From: Comamonas sp. lk
Lineage (GTDB): Bacteria; Pseudomonadota; Gammaproteobacteria; Burkholderiales; Burkholderiaceae_C
Assembly (NCBI GenBank): GCA_945925985.1
Contig: CAMELV010000028.1
Location: 1-51,468, forward strand
Length of the DNA: 51,468 nt
Reading direction: 5' to 3'
The notes beneath the pieces are model-generated. The model was not told where the DNA came from. It ran no database searches and saw only the letters and a list, made by a program, of their open reading frames with translations. The number at the start of each line of letters is the position of its first letter. Within the stretch, counting starts at the first letter, position 1. This document shows positions 10,913 to 18,939 of this stretch, in pieces. Made by a program: the position numbers and the translations under genes.

Positions 10913-11887
10913 ATGACCCGCAGCAACTTTGATGACCCACTGGACCGCGCGCACAGCGATGTGGTGCTGATCGTGGATGATGTGCCCGACAACCTGGCGG
11001 TGCTGCATGACGCGCTGGACGAGTCGGGCTACACCGTGCTGGTGGCCACCGGCGGCGAGTCGGCGTTGCAACGCACTCAGCAAGTGCTGCCAGATATTGT
11101 GCTGCTTGACGCCATGATGCCGGGCATCGACGGCTTTGAGGTGGCGCGTCGGCTCAAGGCTGCACCGCGCACTGCGCATATCCCCATCATCTTCATGACC
11201 GGGCTGACCGAGACCGAGCATCTGGTGGCGGCGCTGGAGGCCGGTGGCGTGGACTATGTGACCAAGCCGATCCGGCCCAAAGAGGTGCTGGCCCGCATGG
11301 CGGTGCATTTGCAGGGCGCACGCGAGAAGCGCCAGGCCCGCAATGCGCTGGATGCCTTTGGCTACGCCAGCATCACCGTGCGGCTGAGTGATGGCCGCCT
11401 GATGTGGCAGACCTCGCTGGCGCGCGAACTGCTGCTGCGCTACTGCGGCACAGAGGCGCCGCGCACGCCTGAACCAGTGCTGGACTGGCTGCAGCAGCAC
11501 GCCACCGACGCGCTGGCCCAGGTGGAGCCACCGCGCCTGAGCATTGAGCAGGGGCCCAAACGCCTGAGTTTTCGGCTGCATCAGCAGATTGGCGACTCAG
11601 AGGGCGGTGGCGACTGGCTGATCATCATGCGCGAGGTGTCCGACGAGACCGTGATCGAGGCCATGTCACTGAGCTTCAAGCTCACCCCGCGTGAAGCTGA
11701 GGTGCTGTACTGGGTGGTCAAGGGCAAGACCAACCGCGACATCGGCGAGATTCTGGGCGCCAGCCCCATGACCGTGAAAAAACATCTGGAGCGGGTCTAC
11801 GTCAAGCTGGGGGTTGAGACGCGCACCGCCGCTGCCGGGATGGCCATGAGCCGTATTCGGCAGTTGCACCCGCAGTTTGAGGGCTGA
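10913..11887 (+). CDS. LuxR-family response regulator, partner of the NCS1-kinase
   Basis: This 324-residue regulator has a canonical receiver domain with acidic pair VDD at 21-23, phospho-accepting Asp66 in IVLLDAMMPG, a conserved Thr in FMTG and Lys in VTKPI. The middle, about 135-245, is a poorly conserved linker of about 110 residues and may hold its own sensory fold. The C-terminus is a LuxR-type helix-turn-helix (LTPREAEVL, GASPMTVKKHLERVYVKLGV). It starts one base after the kinase stop, so the two form a two-component pair in one transcript. Its likely targets are the flanking urease and urea-transport genes, but I could not identify an operator. Confidence 0.92.
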   Translation: MTRSNFDDPLDRAHSDVVLIVDDVPDNLAVLHDALDESGYTVLVATGGESALQRTQQVLPDIVLLDAMMPGIDGFEVARRLKAAPRTAHIPIIFMTGLTETEHLVAALEAGGVDYVTKPIRPKEVLARMAVHLQGAREKRQARNALDAFGYASITVRLSDGRLMWQTSLARELLLRYCGTEAPRTPEPVLDWLQQHATDALAQVEPPRLSIEQGPKRLSFRLHQQIGDSEGGGDWLIIMREVSDETVIEAMSLSFKLTPREAEVLYWVVKGKTNRDIGEILGASPMTVKKHLERVYVKLGVETRTAAAGMAMSRIRQLHPQFEG

Positions 11888-11937
11888 ACCCGCGTGGGGC
11901 TGCGGCCCTTGCCAGTGCGCTCTGCCAAAATAAGCAG

Positions 11938-12219
11938 ATGGCAGACCCCGACGACACCGCACCCGCGCCTTCACCTGTGCTGGCACCCCGCCAGCCCAGG
12001 AACCCCCTGCATGGTCTGACCCTGGAGGCTATCGTGACCGAATTGGCCGCGCATTATGACTGGCCAGGGCTGGCTGAGCGTGTGCCCGTGCGCTGCTTCT
12101 CACACGATCCCAGCGTCGCTTCCAGCCTAAAGTTCCTGCGCAAAACGCCCTGGGCGCGAGACAAGGTCGAGAGCTTGTACCTGTTCATGCTGCGCGAGCG
12201 CCGGCGTGGGGTCCAATAG
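11938..12219 (+). CDS. VF530-like (DUF2132) small protein
   Basis: The 93-residue product contains NPLHGLTLEAIVTEL, YDWPGLAERVPVRCF and DPSVASSLKFLRKTPWARDK, which together are diagnostic of the VF530/DUF2132 family. A structure is known for that family and DNA binding has been proposed, but no pathway role is established. A proline-rich N-terminal stretch of about 20 residues precedes the conserved core. The gene follows the regulator by 50 bases and is followed after four bases by slyX, so these two small genes are probably co-transcribed. Confidence 0.85.
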   Translation: MADPDDTAPAPSPVLAPRQPRNPLHGLTLEAIVTELAAHYDWPGLAERVPVRCFSHDPSVASSLKFLRKTPWARDKVESLYLFMLRERRRGVQ

Positions 12220-12223
12220 CGCC

Positions 12224-12442
12224 ATGACACCCTACCAAGACCACGAGCAACGCCTGACCAACCTGGAGGTCAAGGCCGCCTTTTCTGAAGACCAATTGGA
12301 CCAGCTCGACCAGGTGATCGTGCGCCAGCAGGCGCAGATTGATGCGCTCATCCGTGAGGTCCGATCGCTGCGCGACCGCCAGCCCGAGGCGGGGCAGGCT
12401 GCGATGCGCCAACCGCGCGATGAGTTGCCGCCCCATTACTGA
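12224..12442 (+). CDS. slyX: SlyX family protein
   Basis: The 72-residue protein is mostly one coiled coil (EQRLTNLEVKAAFSEDQLDQ through QAQIDALIREVRSL) and ends in the hallmark PPHY of SlyX proteins. The cellular function of SlyX is not known. ATG at 12224 was chosen because it gives the family N-terminus (MTPYQDHEQRL). An upstream in-frame start at 12206 would overlap the preceding gene and add unrelated residues. Confidence 0.9.
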   Translation: MTPYQDHEQRLTNLEVKAAFSEDQLDQLDQVIVRQQAQIDALIREVRSLRDRQPEAGQAAMRQPRDELPPHY

Positions 12443-12462
12443 TAGCCAGGGCTGCGGACTTC

Positions 12463-13086
12463 ATGCGCAAGACAGTACTGCAGGCGACAGACCTTAGCTT
12501 TGCCTACCCGCAGCGCCGTTTGTTTCACGGGCTGACCTTTGAGCTGCCGGCAGGTTTGAGCCTGATCCGTGGCGGCGACGGCAGTGGCAAAACCACATTG
12601 CTGAGGCTGCTGGCCGGTGACTTGCCCAGTGATGCCGGGGCTCTGTGGCTCGGGGACGTCAGCCTGAGTGAGCAGCCCTCTGCCTACCGGTCGAAGGTGT
12701 TTCGGGTGGATCACCAAGTCATTGGCCTGGACCAGGTCACGCCAGAGGCCTACCTGGCCGAGCTATCTGCGCGTCATCCCGATTTTGACCCTGCGGGTTT
12801 ACCTGCGCTGATCGATGGATTGGGCTTGCAGCCGCACTGGCAGAAGCCCATGTACATGTTGTCGACGGGTTCAAAGCGCAAAGTCTGGCTGGCAGCAGCC
12901 TTTTGCGCAGGCGCCACACTCACGTTGCTTGATGAGCCGTTTGCCGCTCTGGACCGCCCTTCCATAGCCTTCGCATTGACCTTGCTGCAAAAGGCGGCTA
13001 CCGACCCGACGCGGGCCTGGGTGCTGGCCGATTACCAGGCACCGACCGGCCTGCCACTGGCCACCATCATCGATTTGCCAGACTAA
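12463..13086 (+). CDS. Stand-alone ABC transporter ATPase
   Basis: This 207-residue single ATPase domain has a Walker A loop (GGDGSGKTT at about 38-46), a modified signature (LSTGSKRKV), Walker B with catalytic Glu (LTLLDEPFAALD) and a terminal region lacking a clear H-loop histidine. Its size and style recall CcmA-type export or resistance ATPases. No permease is adjacent: upstream is slyX and downstream the urea transporter, which already has two ATPases. It may therefore work with a distant membrane subunit, or have a non-transport role. The absent H-loop histidine and altered signature make normal hydrolysis uncertain. Confidence 0.7.
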   Translation: MRKTVLQATDLSFAYPQRRLFHGLTFELPAGLSLIRGGDGSGKTTLLRLLAGDLPSDAGALWLGDVSLSEQPSAYRSKVFRVDHQVIGLDQVTPEAYLAELSARHPDFDPAGLPALIDGLGLQPHWQKPMYMLSTGSKRKVWLAAAFCAGATLTLLDEPFAALDRPSIAFALTLLQKAATDPTRAWVLADYQAPTGLPLATIIDLPD

Positions 13087-13127
13087 GCGCTTCACAAGTC
13101 GCTGAAGTTGCTGAAGTTGCTTTGACC

Positions 13128-13145
13128 ATACGCCACCCGGCGTAT
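13128..13145 (+). terminator. Hairpin after the ABC ATPase gene
   Basis: A perfect seven-base stem ATACGCC/GGCGTAT encloses ACCC and is followed by TTCCTGTTT. It is a modest intrinsic terminator candidate between the ATPase gene and urtA. Just upstream is a 9-bp tandem duplication, GCTGAAGTT at 13101-13118. Downstream at 13160-13175 is an inverted repeat TGACT/AGTCA that could be an operator before urtA. Confidence 0.4.
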
Positions 13146-13256
13146 TTCCTGTTTGCCAGTGACTGTCTAAAGTCAAACCATCGTCGCGCCCAAGGGTTTG
13201 CAAGTTGTTAACCCAGCCGCGACGACCTGGTTTTTCAACTCCTGGAGAAGCACACT

Positions 13257-14519
13257 ATGCAACGTCGTTTTACCCTCAAGGCGCTTACCGCTGCCGTCGC
13301 GCTGTCAGGCCTGTCGGCCATGCCAACATTTGCTGCCGACACCATCAAGGTCGGCATTCTGCACAGCCTATCGGGCACCATGGCCATCTCGGAAACTGTG
13401 TTGAAAGACACTGTGCTGATGGCGATTGATGAGATCAACGCCAAGGGCGGGCTGCTGGGCAAAAAGCTCGAGGCTGTGGTGGTGGACCCGGCCTCTAACT
13501 GGCCGCTGTTTGCCGAGAAAACCAAGCAGCTTCTGACGCAAGACAAAGTTGCTGTGATCTTTGGTTGCTGGACCTCGGTGTCGCGCAAGTCGGTGCTGCC
13601 AGTGGTGGAAGAGCTCAACGGCCTGCTGTTCTACCCTGTGCAGTACGAGGGTGAAGAGCTGTCCAAGAACGTGTTCTACACCGGCGCGGCGCCCAATCAG
13701 CAGGCTATTCCTGCTGTGGATTACCTGATGAGCAAAGACGGTGGCGGCGCCAAGCGCTGGGTGCTGCTGGGTACCGACTATGTGTATCCCCGCACTACCA
13801 ACAAGATCCTGCGCGCCTACCTCAAGTCCAAAGGCGTGAAAGACACCGACATCGACGAAAAGTACACCCCCTTTGGCCACTCCGACTATCAGACCATCGT
13901 GGCTGACGTCAAGAAGTTCTCCGCCGGCGGCAAAACAGCTGTGGTCTCCACCATCAATGGTGACTCCAATGTGCCTTTTTACAAGGAGCTGGGCAACGCC
14001 GGCCTGAAGGCCAAAGACGTGCCCGTGGTGGCATTCTCAGTGGGTGAAGAGGAACTGCGTGGCGTGGACACCAAGCCGCTGGTGGGCCATCTGGCCGCTT
14101 GGAACTACTTCCAGTCGATCAAGAACCCGGCCAACGACGAGTTCATCAAAAAATGGGGCGCTTACGCCAAGACCAAGAACATCGCCGGTCACAAGGACAA
14201 GCCACTGACCAACGACCCCATGGAAGCCACTTACATCGGCATCAACATGTGGAAACAGGCGGTGGAGAAAGCCAAGTCGACCGAGGTTGACAAGGTCATC
14301 GCTGCCATGGCCGGCCAGACCTTCAAAGCACCCAGTGGCATCGTGAGCAAGATGGACGAGAAGAACCACCACCTGCACAAATCGGTGTTCATTGGCGAAG
14401 TCAAGGCTGATGGCCAGTTCAACGTGGTCTGGAAAACGCCTGGCCCGGTCAAGGCCAAGCCCTGGAGCCCTTACATCGAAGGCAACGACAAGAAGCCTGA
14501 CGAACCCGCCAAGAAGTAA
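13257..14519 (+). CDS. urtA: Urea ABC transporter, substrate-binding protein
   Basis: UrtA is the periplasmic binding protein that captures urea for the Urt ABC importer. The 420-residue protein has a signal peptide with adjacent arginines (MQRRFTLKALTAAVAL, cleavage near TFAAD). The mature part starts TIKVGILHSLSGTMAISE and contains VAVIFGCWTSVSRKSVLPV and LLFYPVQYEGEE, signatures of the UrtA branch of the Leu/Ile/Val-binding fold. The C-terminus is Lys-rich. A GGAG sits nine bases before the ATG. It heads urtABCDE, and a strong hairpin follows it, which commonly allows a binding protein to be made in excess of the membrane subunits. Confidence 0.97.
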   Translation: MQRRFTLKALTAAVALSGLSAMPTFAADTIKVGILHSLSGTMAISETVLKDTVLMAIDEINAKGGLLGKKLEAVVVDPASNWPLFAEKTKQLLTQDKVAVIFGCWTSVSRKSVLPVVEELNGLLFYPVQYEGEELSKNVFYTGAAPNQQAIPAVDYLMSKDGGGAKRWVLLGTDYVYPRTTNKILRAYLKSKGVKDTDIDEKYTPFGHSDYQTIVADVKKFSAGGKTAVVSTINGDSNVPFYKELGNAGLKAKDVPVVAFSVGEEELRGVDTKPLVGHLAAWNYFQSIKNPANDEFIKKWGAYAKTKNIAGHKDKPLTNDPMEATYIGINMWKQAVEKAKSTEVDKVIAAMAGQTFKAPSGIVSKMDEKNHHLHKSVFIGEVKADGQFNVVWKTPGPVKAKPWSPYIEGNDKKPDEPAKK

Positions 14520-14555
14520 GGCAATACTGCATCCCGGCCTGAAGCGTCGAGATGC

Positions 14556-14579
14556 GCCCCAAGTCGTGTGACTTGGGGC
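14556..14579 (+). promoter_or_regulatory. Intercistronic hairpin between urtA and urtB
   Basis: GCCCCAAGTC pairs perfectly with GACTTGGGGC around a GTGT loop, giving a ten-base GC-rich stem. No T-run follows, so it is more likely to stabilise the urtA 3' end or partly attenuate transcription than to end it completely. Confidence 0.6.
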
Positions 14580-14616
14580 AGCACCTAGGGCCTATGGATC
14601 TGCCCGCAAAGTTGTC

Positions 14617-16191
14617 ATGTCACTCCGAATCATTCTTTCACTCGCCCTGCTTGTTAGTGCTCTTCAAGCGCGTGCCATGACAGCCGTGGACGTGAAGGGC
14701 ATTGCATTTGGCGAGTCTGATTCGCGCATTGAGGCCTTGAACAAGGCTGTGGCCTCGGCGGACGAACAAACTGCTGCGTTCCTTCAAGCCATTGCCGACG
14801 AAGCCGTCAAAGTCACGGGCGAGCAGGTTGTAATCGTTCGCGATGGCAAGGGCTTTGACCCTGTCTCAGGCGCTGCGGTGGCACTGCCCGACGGCCTTGA
14901 AGACCTGATGCTGAACAATCGACTCCGCGGCGAACTAGATTCAGCGCTGGCAGCGCTCAAGTTGTTCTCGCCGGACGCCAAAGTGCGTCGTGCGGCCATC
15001 AAGCAGATGCAAAGCGACGCTGACAACAGCAAGCTGCCGCTGATTGAAAAAGCCTACGCCGCTGAACAAAATTCTCAAATTAAAGTTGAGCTTGGTCTGG
15101 TGCGCGCCGCAGCCATGCTGAACAGCCCAGACCAGGCGCGCCGGCTCGAGGCTGCCGGGGTCCTGGCCGCCAGCCGGCAGGCCAACACCAAGACGGTGTT
15201 GATTGAGCGCTTGCAAAAAGAGACCGTGCCCGAAGTGAAGACCGCCCTGCGCAGCAGCCTGCGTGAGGTGGAAGCCGCGTTGGCATGGGGCGACCGCTTG
15301 GGCGCCCTGTTCAGCGGCATCAGCCTGGGTTCCATTTTGCTGCTGGTGGCGCTGGGCCTGGCCATTACCTATGGCTTGATGGGCGTGATCAACATGGCGC
15401 ACGGCGAGCTGATGATGATCGGGGCCTATGCCACCTATGTGGTTCAGGGCCTGTTTCAAAAGTATGCGCCGGGCGCCTTTGACTGGTACCTGCTGGCCGC
15501 AGTGCCCGTGGCATTTTTAGCCTCCGCGCTGATGGGGGCGGCGCTGGAGCGCGGCGTCATTCGCTTCCTGTACGGTCGGCCGCTGGAGACGCTGCTGGCC
15601 ACCTGGGGCATCAGCCTGATGTTGATGCAACTCGTACGCAGTGTGTTTGGTGCGCAAAATGTGGGCGTGGAAAACCCGTCTTGGATGAGTGGCGGCGTCC
15701 AGGTACTCGGCAACCTGTCTCTACCCTACAACCGGTTGGTGATCGTGGCCTTTGCCGCCTTTGTGTTGCTGGCTGTGGCCGTGCTAATTGGGCGAACACG
15801 GCTGGGGCTGTTTGTGCGTGGTGTCACGCAAAATCGGCCAATTGCCGCCTGCATGGGGGTCAACACCGCACGCATCGACACCTACGCCTTTGCGCTGGGC
15901 TCGGGCATTGCCGGTCTGGCTGGGTGCGCCTTGAGCCAGGTCGGCAATGTCGGACCAGACCTTGGCCAGGGCTATATCGTCGACTCTTTCATGGTGGTGG
16001 TGCTGGGTGGCGTGGGCCAGTTGGCTGGCACCGTCTATGCCGCGTTGGGGCTGGGCGTACTGAATAAATTTCTGGAAGGCTGGGCGGGCGCCGTGCTCGC
16101 CAAAATTGCGGTCCTGGTGTTCATCATCATCTTCATCCAGAAGCGACCTCAAGGCATTTTTGCCATGAAGGGCCGGAGCGCCGAAGCATGA
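14617..16191 (+). CDS. urtB: Urea ABC transporter, permease UrtB
   Basis: UrtB is one of two inner-membrane permeases of the urea importer. Its 524 residues include an N-terminal signal or anchor and an extra-cytoplasmic helical domain of about 200 residues (rich in Ala, Asp and Lys), characteristic of UrtB and absent from amino-acid permeases. The LivH-like membrane domain follows (YGLMGVINMAHGELMMIGAY, and later VGNVGPDLGQGYIVDSFMVV). It ends in QKRPQGIFAMKGR. The stop overlaps the urtC start by four bases (ATGA), indicating coupled translation. Confidence 0.96.
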   Translation: MSLRIILSLALLVSALQARAMTAVDVKGIAFGESDSRIEALNKAVASADEQTAAFLQAIADEAVKVTGEQVVIVRDGKGFDPVSGAAVALPDGLEDLMLNNRLRGELDSALAALKLFSPDAKVRRAAIKQMQSDADNSKLPLIEKAYAAEQNSQIKVELGLVRAAAMLNSPDQARRLEAAGVLAASRQANTKTVLIERLQKETVPEVKTALRSSLREVEAALAWGDRLGALFSGISLGSILLLVALGLAITYGLMGVINMAHGELMMIGAYATYVVQGLFQKYAPGAFDWYLLAAVPVAFLASALMGAALERGVIRFLYGRPLETLLATWGISLMLMQLVRSVFGAQNVGVENPSWMSGGVQVLGNLSLPYNRLVIVAFAAFVLLAVAVLIGRTRLGLFVRGVTQNRPIAACMGVNTARIDTYAFALGSGIAGLAGCALSQVGNVGPDLGQGYIVDSFMVVVLGGVGQLAGTVYAALGLGVLNKFLEGWAGAVLAKIAVLVFIIIFIQKRPQGIFAMKGRSAEA

Positions 16192-17306
16192 CCGCCATGG
16201 CCACCCCGGCGCTTGTTTTGCCGAACCCCGCGCCCTTGCTGAGTCGGGCTGGTTGGCGGGCATTCATGGTTGCCCTGCTGCTGGTGTGTACTGTGGCGCC
16301 GGTGCTGAACCTGCTGGTGCCCAAAGACAGCATGTTTCATATGAGCGACTACGCGGTGGCTCTGGTGGGCAAGATCATGTGTTACGCCATTTGTGCACTG
16401 GCGATGGACCTGATCTGGGGCTACACCGGCATACTGAGTTTGGGTCACGGCGTGTTTTTTGCGCTGGGCGGCTATGTGATGGGCATGTACCTGATGCGCC
16501 AGATCGGCCGTGATGGCAACTACAAGAGTGACCTGCCTGATTTCATGGTGTTTCTGGATTGGAAGGTCCTGCCCTGGCATTGGGCGCTGAGCGACAGCTT
16601 TGCTGCGACCTTGCTGCTGGTGGTGCTGGTGCCCGGCCTGGTGGCCTTTGTCTTTGGCTATTTTGCGTTCCGCTCGCGCATCAAGGGCGTGTATTTCTCC
16701 ATCATCACCCAGGCCTTGACCTTCGCCGCCATGTTGCTGTTCTTTCGCAACGAGACCGGCTTTGGCGGCAACAATGGCTTTACTGATTTCAAGCGCATCC
16801 TGAGCCTGCCGATCGCTACACCCTCGATGCGGATGACCCTGTTTGTGCTGACCGGCGTCACACTGCTGTCGTTCTTCTTGCTGGCGCGATGGTTGGTCAA
16901 TGCCAAGTTCGGTCGTGTGCTGCAAGCGATTCGCGATGCCGAGAGCCGGGTCATGTTCAGCGGCTATTCGCCCGTGGGCTACAAGCTGACCATTTGGACC
17001 ATCTCCGCCATGATGTGCGGTGTGGCGGGCGCTCTTTATGTGCCGCAGGTCGGCATCATCAACCCCAGCGAAATGAGCCCGGCGAACTCCATTGAGATGG
17101 CCATCTGGGCGGCGGTCGGCGGCCGTGCCAGCTTGATTGGACCCATCGTGGGCGCCTTTATCGTCAACGGTGCCAAAAGCTGGCTCACCGTGGCCTACCC
17201 CGAGTTCTGGCTCTATGTGCTTGGTGCGCTGTTTATCGGCGTCACCCTATTCCTGCCCAATGGTGTCGTCGGGCTGGCCCGACAGTGGAAGGGCCGCAAG
17301 CCATGA
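16188..17306 (+). CDS. urtC: Urea ABC transporter, permease UrtC
   Basis: UrtC is the second permease of the urea importer, with the LivM fold. The 372-residue protein has eight or more hydrophobic segments, the IWGYTGILSLGHGVFFALGG signature at about 75-95, and a later FGRVLQAIRDAESRVMFSGY cytoplasmic loop that contacts the ATPase. It ends in LFLPNGVVGLARQWKGRKP. The start overlaps urtB and the stop overlaps urtD, each by four bases, so the three are translationally coupled. Confidence 0.97.
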   Translation: MTAMATPALVLPNPAPLLSRAGWRAFMVALLLVCTVAPVLNLLVPKDSMFHMSDYAVALVGKIMCYAICALAMDLIWGYTGILSLGHGVFFALGGYVMGMYLMRQIGRDGNYKSDLPDFMVFLDWKVLPWHWALSDSFAATLLLVVLVPGLVAFVFGYFAFRSRIKGVYFSIITQALTFAAMLLFFRNETGFGGNNGFTDFKRILSLPIATPSMRMTLFVLTGVTLLSFFLLARWLVNAKFGRVLQAIRDAESRVMFSGYSPVGYKLTIWTISAMMCGVAGALYVPQVGIINPSEMSPANSIEMAIWAAVGGRASLIGPIVGAFIVNGAKSWLTVAYPEFWLYVLGALFIGVTLFLPNGVVGLARQWKGRKP

Positions 17307-18184
17307 CCCCGGACTTGATGGAGCAAGGCGCGCAGCGGGTGCAAGCCCGTCAGGTCGCTTTGGCCCTGCACACTGGCCAAACCGAGTCGGGTGGACGCGC
17401 GGCCGGCTTTTCGCGTTTGAATACGCCAGGCGAGGTGGACGTCACGCACGGCTGCATCTTGTACCTTGAAAACGTGACGGTTAGTTTTGATGGCTTTAAG
17501 GCCATTGACCAACTGTCCTTGGACATTGCGCCCGGCGAGTTGCGCTGCATCATTGGCCCCAATGGCGCAGGCAAGACCACCATGATGGACATCATCACGG
17601 GCAAGACCCGACCGGATTCGGGTATGGTGTTCTTTGGCAGCACCATTGATCTGTTGCGCTACACCGAGCCTCAAATTGCGCAGCTCGGCATTGGCCGCAA
17701 GTTCCAGAAGCCGACGGTGTTTGAGCAGCTCACCGTGTTTGAGAACCTGGAGTTGGCCCTGAAAACCCACAAGGGTGTGCGAGCCTCCATGTTTTTTCGG
17801 CTTGACGCAGCCCAGCGCGACCGCCTGGCTGAGGTGCTGCTCACCATCCATTTGAGTGCCGATGTGGCGCGGCTGGCCGGCACGCTGAGCCACGGCCAAA
17901 AGCAGTGGTTGGAAATTGGGATGCTGCTGATGCAAGACCCCAAGCTGTTGCTGCTTGACGAGCCGGTAGCCGGCATGACCGACGAGGAAACCGAGCGTAC
18001 TGCCGAGTTGTTCCTGTCGCTCAAGGGCAAGCACTCCCTGCTGGTGATTGAGCACGACATGAGTTTTATCGACACCATCTCGGACATTGTGACCGTGCTG
18101 TGCGATGGCTCGGTGCTGGCACAAGGTACCTTGGCGCAAGTGCAGGCTGACGAGCGGGTGATCGAGGTTTATCTGGGGCGCTAG
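17303..18184 (+). CDS. urtD: Urea ABC transporter, ATPase UrtD
   Basis: UrtD is the LivG-like ATPase of the urea importer. ATG at 17303 gives 293 residues, including a poorly conserved N-terminal extension of about 50 residues before the ATPase core begins at ILYLENVTVSFDGF. Walker A is GPNGAGKTT, the signature LSHGQKQWLEIGMLL is typical of UrtD, and Walker B is LLLLDEPVAGMTDEE, followed by the H-loop in VIEHDMSF. An alternative start at 17285 lies inside urtC and is less likely. Confidence 0.97.
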   Translation: MTPDLMEQGAQRVQARQVALALHTGQTESGGRAAGFSRLNTPGEVDVTHGCILYLENVTVSFDGFKAIDQLSLDIAPGELRCIIGPNGAGKTTMMDIITGKTRPDSGMVFFGSTIDLLRYTEPQIAQLGIGRKFQKPTVFEQLTVFENLELALKTHKGVRASMFFRLDAAQRDRLAEVLLTIHLSADVARLAGTLSHGQKQWLEIGMLLMQDPKLLLLDEPVAGMTDEETERTAELFLSLKGKHSLLVIEHDMSFIDTISDIVTVLCDGSVLAQGTLAQVQADERVIEVYLGR

Positions 18185-18191
18185 CGCAAAC

Positions 18192-18884
18192 ATGCTCACG
18201 GTCTCTAACATCAACCAGTACTACGGCGGCTCGCACATCTTGCGTAACGTCAGCTTGCAGGCCACGCGCGGCAAGGTCAGCGTGATTCTGGGCCGCAACG
18301 GGGTGGGTAAGACCACACTGCTCAAGAGTCTGATGGGCTTGGTGGCTATCAAAACCGGCAGCATCGAGTTTGATGGCCGTGCCATCGAGCGTGCCACGCC
18401 TTATGAACGGGCTCGAGCCGGCATTGGCTACGTGCCCCAGGGGCGCGAGATTTTTGCGCGCCTGACGGTGGAAGACAATTTACGCATGGGCTTGGCCAGC
18501 AAGCCGGCCGGCACGCCAATACCGCCAGAGTTGTTTGAGCTTTTCCCGGTGCTCAAGCAGATGCGCCAGCGCCGCGGTGGTGACTTGTCGGGCGGTCAAC
18601 AGCAACAGTTGGCGATTGCCCGTGCGCTGGCGGCGGGTCCTAAGCTGCTCATCCTTGACGAGCCTACAGAGGGCATTCAGCCCAGCATCATCAAGGACAT
18701 TGGCCGTGTGATTCGCATGCTGGCGGACCGGGGCGACATGGCCATCGTGCTGGTGGAGCAGTACTATGATTTTGCTCAAGCATTGGCCGACGACTATGTG
18801 GTGATGGAGCGCGGCTCAGTGCTAGCCCGCGGCCAGGGCGCTGACATGGACGCGGAGGGGGTTCGCCAGTTGGTGGCAATCTGA
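18192..18884 (+). CDS. urtE: Urea ABC transporter, ATPase UrtE
   Basis: UrtE is the LivF-like second ATPase of the urea importer. The 230-residue protein starts MLTVSNINQYYGGSHIL and carries Walker A GRNGVGKTT, Q-loop GYVPQGREIFARLTVEDN, signature LSGGQQQQLAIARAL and Walker B LLILDEPTEGIQPS. UrtE proteins share the GIQPSII segment. It closes the urtABCDE operon and is followed by a hairpin before the convergent gene. Confidence 0.97.
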   Translation: MLTVSNINQYYGGSHILRNVSLQATRGKVSVILGRNGVGKTTLLKSLMGLVAIKTGSIEFDGRAIERATPYERARAGIGYVPQGREIFARLTVEDNLRMGLASKPAGTPIPPELFELFPVLKQMRQRRGGDLSGGQQQQLAIARALAAGPKLLILDEPTEGIQPSIIKDIGRVIRMLADRGDMAIVLVEQYYDFAQALADDYVVMERGSVLARGQGADMDAEGVRQLVAI

Positions 18885-18908
18885 GGGTCGGGCGCGCTGC
18901 AAGGACTG

Positions 18909-18937
18909 GCATCGCCAACTGGAACCGCTGGCGATGC
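18909..18937. terminator. Bidirectional hairpin between convergent urtE and receiver-TPR gene
   Basis: GCATCGCCA and TGGCGATGC form a perfect nine-base stem around an 11-base loop, exactly between the convergent stops at 18884 and 18940. No T-run is present on either side, so it is probably a weak or factor-assisted terminator that can serve both strands. Confidence 0.5.
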
Positions 18938-18939
18938 AA

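Noticed and set aside
18336..18356. GGCTATCAAAACCGGCAGC in urtE resembling the repeat head.
   Set aside because: The register is off by one base and the sequence encodes a normal part of UrtE.
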